Made by a program: the position numbers and the translations under genes
The notes under the pieces: generated by a model
What the model was told of the DNA's origin: nothing
The model's input: only the letters and a program-made list of their open reading frames with translations
Databases searched by the model: none
Assembly (NCBI GenBank): GCA_922989275.2
Contig: OV277856.1
Span: 85,951,038 to 86,015,037, forward strand
Length of the DNA: 64,000 nucleotides
Source: Gari tellinella
Lineage: Eukaryota > Mollusca > Bivalvia > Cardiida > Psammobiidae
Reading direction: 5' to 3'
Shown: positions 57,301-64,000 of the stretch, in pieces
Position numbering within the stretch: the first letter of the stretch is position 1
Layout of the letters: every line of letters starts with the position of its first letter

Positions 57301-57336
57301 CTGAAAGTCATATACATAGTCATGTATAACACATTA

Positions 57337-57560
57337 CTCCATAGATATGAATATTTACACATTTAATATATATTTACCCCGAAGATAATAATTCCAATTG
57401 TATACAGTAATGAACATCTATGATACGAAATAGTTTCTACATTCTAGCAGATGGTAGCTTAAAGCAGGCTGAAAGTAAAGCAGAATGTGCCTTGAGGCAC
57501 ATTCTGCTTTACTTTCAACCTGCTTTAAGTGGTCACTTTTCTTCACAACTAGTAATAGTA
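57337..57560. mobile_element. Type A hairpin MITE in a TET intron
   Basis: The hairpin 57457-57528 has tip GTGCCTTGAGGCAC and the standard flanks (CATTCTAGCAGATGGTAG on the left, GTGGTCAC on the right). The outer ends are worn. Confidence 0.7.
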
Positions 57561-57733
57561 CAGCGTTAATCAATATGTGGTCACTATAATCAGGATACAA
57601 AAATATATCAATGTTTGCAACACACAAAGGTACCTTGAAAAACATCATCTCTTATGTGCTCAAGCCGTTTCATACCATCTTCTATTTTACAAGGTTCTCT
57701 GTTCAATTCAATTCATAAACTTTCATGACAAAC

Positions 57734-57824
57734 CTTTGTTCTAATATTTTCCTTATTGCTTCAACACTTCTGCCTGATCCAAGGTGGGTGTAGTAAGGGC
57801 CTTCAAATGACTCACTGAATGTAT
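57734..57824 (-). CDS. TET methylcytosine dioxygenase, 91-bp exon
   Basis: The acceptor is TTTATTTCAG and the donor GTTTGT; it enters needing one base from the previous exon and leaves in phase 2. It encodes TFSESFEGPYYTHLGSGRSV, then EAIRKILEQR, matching family 'EGPYYTHLG.GP.VA.IR.IME.R'. It is the most 5' exon of the gene seen here; upstream exons, including any CXXC domain, were not found between 57825 and 64000. Confidence 0.93.
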
Positions 57825-57911
57825 CTGAAATAAATATATAACAGTTTGCATTCAATTCCTAACTAAATAGCTAAGCCATTTCCTTCATAGCAAAGCTGAC
57901 TGAAGCAGATA

Positions 57912-58284
57912 CAACAAAACCTCTATATTACAAGAGTTTTCTGTTTTACTTTCACCTTGCTTTCTTTAAGCAGCTGCCTGTCTGAAACACCAAATAATTA
58001 ACCAAATTTAGTGGTTGTATAACCCTTTCCCCCATAGAAGCGACTTTTAGCGAATATTATTTATTCCTCCGCTGAAGAAAATAGTTCCAGTTTAATCAAT
58101 CATGAATATATATTATAGGGAATATTTTCTATATTCAAACACATGATAGCTTAAAGCAGGCTGAAAGTAAAGCAGAATGCGCCTTACGGCGCATTCTGCT
58201 TTACTTTCAACCTGCTTTAAGTAGTCGCCTATCTTCAATGCTAGAAATGGGCTATCAGGTAAAGGGATAAGAGAGGTTTTACTG
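57912..58284. mobile_element. CAGT-ended MITE (type F) interrupted by a type A MITE
   Basis: The F element runs from CAACAAAACCTCTATATTAC (after TA) to AGAGGTTTTACTG (before TA). The type A element 58019-58270 interrupts it near its right end. Confidence 0.65.
58019..58270. mobile_element. Type A hairpin MITE with ATAA duplication
   Basis: 252 bp including flanks. Both sides carry ATAA (58019-58022 and 58267-58270) directly next to CCC and GGG ends, a direct repeat different from TTAA. The hairpin 58150-58221 has tip GCGCCTTACGGCGC. Confidence 0.75.
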
Positions 58285-59032
58285 TATCTCCTAAAGGGCC
58301 ACCATACTTACAATAATTGTAAAACTGATAAATGAATAGAATACTATCCAACTATTTTAACCCATTCCCCCCAACCTTTCAAATGGAAAGTTCAAGCTTC
58401 CTATTGTCTTATCCATTTCTGATAATTTAGAGTAGATTTTTCTGAATATATAGCAAACTTTACCCTATTTCAAGTTTTGAAGACAGATAAAAGGCACATT
58501 CTACTTTGCTTTCAAACTGCTTTAAGTCATCACTTAAACAAGTTATTTAGTATAGGGTTAATGAGAGAACCTTATCTTCTTTTTCAGTCAGCATCATTTT
58601 TGGCTTCAAAAGTTACTGAGCAGTGCAATGGGTGAAAATACTTAAAATCAACCCAGGAAACATTGCAATATTACAGCAATAAAACTCTAATTAGCTCTGA
58701 CTTTCATTCTCACACCTGCTTAATGCTTTATTGGGAGTTGCAGAAAAAGGTGCCAACATGAAATCATTAATGGTCTTCTAAACATCAAAGACCGAATCCA
58801 TTACTGTAATATTTCATGGCATGAGTTCAACAATGACACAATGCATCTTGAAAAACGGAACACTAATCAAAGGTTGCCTTTCAACAAATAATGAGCAATA
58901 TGCATTATAAACTATCACCATTTATTTTGCATGAAATTGTAAACGAATTTTCAAGGCTAATTGAAAACAGTAAAATCATACTGTTACGACTCCTACAGAG
59001 AGTAAAGTTTCTAATATTTAATGTGCATGACT
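58285..59032. other. AT-rich DNA with an arm-deleted hairpin
   Basis: Near 58460-58530 a type A-like element lacks the left hairpin arm: TTTTGAAGACAGATAAAAGG joins straight to CACATTCTACTTTGCTTTC. Nothing else recognised. Confidence 0.5.
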
Positions 59033-59033
59033 G

Positions 59034-59105
59034 CTTAAAGCAAGATGAAAGTAAAGCAGAAAGCTCCTATAGGAGCTTTCTGCTTTACTATCATCTTGCT
59101 TTATG
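59034..59105. repeat. 72-bp AAAGCA-type hairpin
   Basis: CTTAAAGCAAGATGAAAGTA and its mirror, with tip AAGCTCCTATAGGAGCTT, perfectly matched at the tip. A poorer hairpin of the same kind is at 59505-59580. Confidence 0.7.
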
Positions 59106-59699
59106 CCGTCACATGTCTTGAATAGCCTTAATTTGTCTTGTTTTCAGAGATTGTAAAGACTGATATTATTCTAGCTTGTGTGTACATCTGTTAGTGGTTC
59201 ATTTCCATACAGGTGTAGACTAGTGATAGGGAGACAGATGACTGATTTGTCAAGTCAACAGTAGCACATAGGTCTAGGTCTATACCTTTATTTATTTACA
59301 TATTGAAATTTACATATAAAGTAAAAACCCAGTCATAATGACCTTTCAAAACCAAGCGGTGTGTCCTTTTTTCACTTTTTAATGGCAGCTGGTAATTAAA
59401 CTCTTACTTCTTAGTAACAGAGATGCAGTTGGATACCTTAACAATTAACATAATCCTCCTTCACATAAGTGTCTTATAGTAGATATCTTGTCTGGTTGAG
59501 ACTGCTTAAACCATGGTGAAAGTAAAGCAGAAACTTCTACAGGAGCTAATATCTGCTTTACTGTCATCCAGCTTTTAGCAGAAATCTTTCTTAGAATGTC
59601 TATGTAGGGAAGGGTACCAGAAAGATGAAAGTAGTTCAGACTTTACTATAATATTCTGCTTTAGTTTGGTTTTGTTTGTCAATGTCAGTTTCTGCTATT

Positions 59700-59938
59700 T
59701 ATGGGCTAATTGGACGCCCCAGAGAGAGGGGTGCGGATACAGAAAACCAGGGTGTGATGCACTACTCTTATTATCCACAGAGTTCTCTGGTTATTTCGGA
59801 TGCCCAGTGTTAAGCACTGATACATCGGATCTTGGTTTATAAAGTCTCATCCGCAGAACCTGATCCTAAGCGGATTGAACTAACAAACTTGGTGGTACCT
59901 TAGAGGAGCGGGTAACCACTAGAACACCTCCGCTGGTT
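59700..59938 (-). repeat. tRNA-derived SINE-like sequence
   Basis: The - strand reads TTCTAGTGGTTACCCGCTC (box A-like, 59924-59906) and GTTAGTTCAATCCGC (box B-like, about 59885-59871). The body continues to about 59700. Different tRNA ancestor from the copy at 30140-30412. Confidence 0.55.
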
Positions 59939-60165
59939 CATTCTGCTTTAAGCTGCCACCAATCTTTAAAACCAAACACATACATGTCTTCTTTTGAAAA
60001 GGAATTTACTGTAGATGTGACAAATAATGCAGACCATGAGAACATGCTGTCTTTTATGTCTCGTTTGAATTTACAGAGAATGTCTATGTTCTATTTGAGG
60101 GATATTTTTGCATAACTGGATTGAAATTCTTACTGCTATCTTTGTATGCAAACAATTAACTCTTA

Positions 60166-60368
60166 GCATGCTAGCAGTGAAACCATAGTAACTTTTGCAA
60201 ATAGTTTGGATCTTGATGAGATGCCACGTTAAGTGGCTTCTCATCAGGATCTAAACTGTTTGCCACTCCGATCCTGTTTTATGAAGAAACTTAGAAAACT
60301 CTATTTTTAAATCAGTAGTAGACGCAATAGTTGCAGATGAAAAATTTACCCAGCATGCCAAGAGTTAA
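60166..60368. mobile_element. Type C hairpin MITE
   Basis: The ends TTAACTCTTAGCATGC and GCATGCCAAGAGTTAA pair, with TTAA both sides. The hairpin 60197-60263 has tip GATGCCACGTTAAGTGGCTTC, with one unmatched base pair. Confidence 0.75.
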
Positions 60369-60379
60369 TCACTTGGCAT

Positions 60380-60710
60380 TCCTGAATCATTATGAACATT
60401 CTGCCTAGCTTTAATAACTGTTATGAAAACAAACCTCTCCCAATATTTATTTTCATCATTTTACAGGTTATGTTGACAAGATCATTTACTTGATGCAGCC
60501 GATATATGCCATATAATATATAGTGATAACCTTTGCAAACAGTTTGGATCCAGATGCGATCCCGTAAAAAACGGCATCTCATCAGGATCCAATATGTTTG
60601 ACAATTTGATCCTATTTTGAAGAGACCTTTAGAAAAGTATATTTTTAGAACAATAGCAGACAACAATAATTGTTGTAGATGGAAAAATTACCCAGCATGC
60701 AAAGAGTTAA
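60380..60710. repeat. Type C hairpin MITE, left end unclear
   Basis: The hairpin 60535-60600 (CAAACAGTTTGGATCCAGAT and mirror) has a decayed tip; the right end is GCATGCAAAGAGTTAA, as in 60166-60368. Confidence 0.55.
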
Positions 60711-62140
60711 ATAACAGACACGAATGGCCTTCAAACACATCATTTCAACTCATAAAACTACTCAGTTCGCTACTTTAACAATTTTCTTCAAGATCAAAGC
60801 GGTCTCTAATGAAACGTTTTCAACCAATGTCAACATTTTCTAGTTTCAACAAATATAGGAATTATCATCTGTACAGAAAAAAAACCCAGATTTTAACATG
60901 ATTGCTAGTTTAATGGCAAATGTTGCAAATTATAAGAGCAATGTACGGTCAAGCTTTGTCAAGTGGCTATTAAAAATCTTTTCTACATGTGACAGCTTAA
61001 TGTAGAATGAATGTAATGCAGAATTTAAAGCTCCTATGCCAGCTTTCTACATTACTTTTTTATTTTATATTCAGATGTGGTCTGTCTTTAGATATCTCCA
61101 TCAATTTATTGTCCCTTAATACGAGTTTGTCTGTATATAATCATTATCCTGTTTAACTGTAATGGCCTCAATACAATTAACCCAGTTTAAAATTGATTTG
61201 CTTGTTTAATTTAGCTTCTGCATTGTATTATCATGGCGTAGTGCAAGTCCCAGGGGAAGGAATTAGGAGGAAAAAGAATATTCTTTGGGTTCTCTGGGTT
61301 TTCCAAACACATTGCGACTACAACCTATAAATAGTCCTGGTTCTAGTTATAAGGACAGATGACCACTTAAAGCACATTCTGCTTTACTTTCAATCTGCTT
61401 TAAGCTACCATCTACTAGAATATAGTAAATTTTTCTTATTCATGACTTTATAAATTGGAACTGTTGTCTTCAGTGGAAGAATGAATTAAAGGTGTAAAAA
61501 AGCTTATTTGTGGAGTAATGGGTTAAAGATTTACTATTTTAAATATCCCCCAGCCTGGAGCTATATATTGAATGAATTTTTCAATCGAAAAAGATTTATT
61601 CTAAAACCCCACTATCCACTGAATTTATTTTACAACAAAACTTTTGCCTAAATCAAATTATCCCCGAAACAAAGCCTTTCCTAAATACATGCGATATACA
61701 TTAAGATTTTTATGGAGACGTCTAAATCAAATCTTCCCAATAAATAAGGCTATATATGCCTGAAACAATATTAAAACCAGTACAAAATGAGTTATCAATT
61801 TCATACCAAACTACAACACACAGTCAAACATCTGTTCGACTATTTTTTCAATGGAAAAGCATATAACCATTTCTATAATCTATGGTCAGATGGAAGCATA
61901 ATGCACAATGAAAGTAATGCAGAAAGCTCCTTTGGGAGCTTTCTGCATTTCTTTCATTTTGCATTATGTTGAAACCTGTCTTGTAGACTGCTAATGTATA
62001 TTCTTTTGAATGGTTGCTAAACACTGCAGGTCTAACTGTGAGATAAGGCTCACTGAGTAACTGTGAGATAAGGCTTTAAAGTACAAGTGTACTACTACAA
62101 CGGTTCTAAAATGTTTTTATTGCCCTGTGATAACCTTATG
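60711..62140. repeat. AT-rich DNA with scattered hairpins
   Basis: It holds a degenerate AATGCAG hairpin (61003-61075), an arm-deleted reverse type A element (about 61322-61527) and an AATGCAC-type hairpin (61897-61968, tip AAGCTCCTTTGGGAGCTT). This stretch is inside or upstream of the TET gene; no TET exon was recognised. Confidence 0.55.
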
Positions 62141-62628
62141 TTAACTCTTTCCCCCATAGCCTGTGTTCTGTATTGGAAGACAGATGATTGCTTAAAGCTG
62201 GCTAAAGGTAAAGCAGAATGCTCCATAAGGAGCATTCTGCTTTACTTTCAGCCTGCTTTAAGATATCATCTGCTAGGATATAATATATATTTTGTACAAT
62301 GCATATTCATGGCTGTATGAAGTTTAACTCTTCTTAACCCTTTGAACCCTAGTCCCGCATATAGACGTTATTTTCAAACAATGCACATGCGAATAGTAAA
62401 ATTGTCCTGTGCAAACAGTGAAGACCCAGATCAGAGGGCTCCGAAAGGAGCCCTCTGATCAGGGTCTTCACTGTTTGTCATAATGCCAAACATTGACAAA
62501 AACAACCCTTAAAAGTCAGAAATGGACTAGACTAAAATGGAAACTGGAATTGTCCATTTAAAGTTTCAGGGAGGAAAGAGTTAATTGGAGGAATAAATTA
62601 AAGGTGTATCTATTGGGAAATGGGTTAA
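62141..62628. mobile_element. Type A MITE interrupted by a type B MITE
   Basis: Reverse type A, from TTAACTCTTTCCCCCATAGC to GGGAAATGGGTTAA, hairpin 62191-62262 (tip TGCTCCATAAGGAGCA). The type B element 62334-62584 is inserted at a TTAA in its right half. Confidence 0.8.
62334..62584. mobile_element. Type B hairpin MITE nested in type A
   Basis: It starts TTAACCCTTTGAACCCTAGT and ends GGGAGGAAAGAGTTAA. The 67-bp hairpin 62412-62478 (CAAACAGTGAAGACCCAGAT, tip GGGCTCCGAAAGGAGCCC) is almost perfect. Confidence 0.8.
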
Positions 62629-62998
62629 AAAGGTCATTTTTCAATCTAGAAATCGTTCACAATATCGACCCAAAATGGATCAAGCATGATATCCTGAATA
62701 GAATATTTCAGATAACCATCAGATGTCAAAGCTCTCACTCTGATTGAAAACAGACTGAATGACTAATCATTTATGCATAAGGCCTATACAGTTAATCGAC
62801 AAGGAAAATAAATGGCCAAGTGATTCTTAAACACCATGTTGATTTGAAAGGGAAGTTTTATTAAGTGCTTAATGTTATGTCAAAATCTTCATTTCACTCT
62901 ATCTGAACTACATGGCTGTAACAGTAATGAATGGTCTTTGTCTGGTCAAAGTGTTGTCGGCATTAACATTGTGAATCCTAAAATTGAAACATTTCCCT

Positions 62999-63545
62999 TT
63001 AACCCATTACTCCAAAGATACACCTTTTAACTCTTTCCTCCCTAAACTTTAAATGGACAATTCCAGTTTCCATTTAAGTCTAGTCCATTTCTGACTTTTG
63101 AGGGTTGTTTTGTCAATGTTTGGCATTATGGCAAACAGTGAGGACCCTGATCAGAGGGCTCCTCAGGAGCCCTCTGATCTGGGTCTTCACTGTTTGCATA
63201 GGACAAGTGTACTATTTACATGTTCACTGTTTGCAAAAGACGCCAATATGCGGGACTAGGGTTCAAAGGGTTAAACCTTTAACTTATTCCTCCACTGAAA
63301 TAATTATTTCACTTTATACCACACCATGTATAAGAAATATTTTCCATTGCCAGTAGCAGGCTAAATGAGTAAATGAATGGTGTTTTACAGCGGCGAGCCC
63401 ATCAACAAAGTTGGTCATTTAGAGCTGAAACCAGGCTGATAGTAAAGCAGAATATGCCTTATAAAGCCCATTCTGCTTTACTTTTAACCTGCTATAAGTG
63501 GTCGCCTGTCTTCAAAACTAGAAATAGGCTATTGAGTAAAGGCTT
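62999..63545. mobile_element. Second type A MITE interrupted by a type B MITE
   Basis: Type A starts TTAACCCATTACTCCAAAGA and ends near GGCTATTGAGTAAAGGCTTA; its hairpin at about 63421-63498 is partly decayed. The type B element 63027-63274 interrupts its left end. Confidence 0.7.
63027..63274. mobile_element. Type B hairpin MITE nested in type A
   Basis: TTAACTCTTTCCTCCCTAAA to CTAGGGTTCAAAGGGTTAA, with TTAA at both sides. The 68-bp hairpin 63131-63198 has tip GGGCTCCTCAGGAGCCC. Opposite orientation to 62334-62584. Confidence 0.8.
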
Positions 63546-63574
63546 AGTATATGCCAATACAAGATCCTGTTCAT

Positions 63575-64000
63575 AAATATTTTTGGCTCTTGATCAGAGA
63601 CCGAGTTACTCTGTGTCTGATCTAAACAAAAACAGTTTGCGAAAGATTTAAAAACTAAATTTCCTCATTCAAAGGATTGACATTCTTAAGTATTTAAGAT
63701 TACGCTTACAAGTGAACCATTTAAACGCTGGCTCAAATTTCTGTTTAGAAAAACAGGTCAGGTCTATTGCAAATATTTGAGCGGTGAAGAAGAACCACCA
63801 TGTTAACTATAGACATGGCCTTGCATGTGTAGTCAACCCTCCTCCTGCTAGTAGTGTAGAATGGCCCTTTTTAACCCATTACCCCATCAATACACCTTTA
63901 ATTCATTTCTCAATAAAAGAAAATAATTCCAATTTATACAGTCAGGAACATGTACCAAACAAAATATTTTCTGTATTCTATGAGATGGCAGCTTAACCCG
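63575..64000. repeat. Degenerate type C hairpin and a type A MITE cut by the window end
   Basis: The hairpin remnant at about 63575-63638 retains GATCAGAGACCGAGTTAC. A type A element begins TTAACCCATTACCCCATCAA at 63871 and is cut at 64000 just before its hairpin. Confidence 0.6.

Noticed and set aside
37386..63198. CRISPR array or bacterial transcription terminators
   Set aside because: The repeated hairpins are dispersed hundreds of bases apart in their own transposon contexts, without regular spacers or U-tracts, in a clearly eukaryotic sequence.

Overview
This window is nuclear DNA from an animal, most likely a bivalve mollusc. It has intron-split genes with GT-AG junctions, AT-rich intergenic DNA and a dense load of short non-autonomous transposons. 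The bivalve assignment is inference from the repeat style and the gene content. No bacterial-type operons, ribosome-binding sites or CRISPR arrays are present.

Two genes can be rebuilt exon by exon. (1) On the + strand (2947-25032) lies a Cys-loop ligand-gated channel subunit of the nicotinic acetylcholine receptor-like family. Six coding exons are visible (2947-3089, 4021-4065, 9247-9356, 21167-21397, 22414-22727, 24476-25032), and all phases join without a break. They give about 466 residues: most of the ligand-binding domain, the 13-residue Cys-loop, M1 to M4 and the stop codon. The exon with the start codon and signal peptide is not identified. (2) On the - strand (57824 down to 49328) lie the catalytic exons of a TET 5-methylcytosine dioxygenase (91, 94, 209, 145, 90, 138 and 3378 bp). 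They carry the Cys-rich region, the HxD iron motif and the C-terminal half of the double-stranded beta-helix. The two helix halves are separated by a very long Gln/Ser/Gly-rich insert that contains a 24-bp coding minisatellite. The N-terminal exons and any CXXC domain would lie beyond 57825 and were not found in the window.

The rest is repeat DNA. 1-1250 and 13928-19675 hold copies of a foldback-like repeat; the second is a roughly 5.7-kb inverted repeat inside the longest channel-gene intron. 5436-7055 is a 1.6-kb element with CAG...CTG ends and an internal array of about 300-bp units. 19.7-31.5 kb carries several palindromic elements and a tRNA-derived SINE. 31.5-49 kb and all the TET introns are packed with miniature inverted-repeat elements.

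The most notable feature is that many of these miniature elements carry a central 65-76-bp near-perfect palindrome. The same hairpin types occur inside elements with different termini and target duplications: TTAA-flanked (piggyBac-like), TA-flanked with CAGT-type ends (pogo/Tigger-like) and others. A hAT-like family with an 8-bp duplication carries a hairpin of different sequence but the same layout. Hairpin-less, half-hairpin, mirror-image and nested copies are all present, and base changes at the hairpin tips are matched on both arms. This points to a hairpin module with its own dynamics, and it is the best candidate here for an undescribed system.
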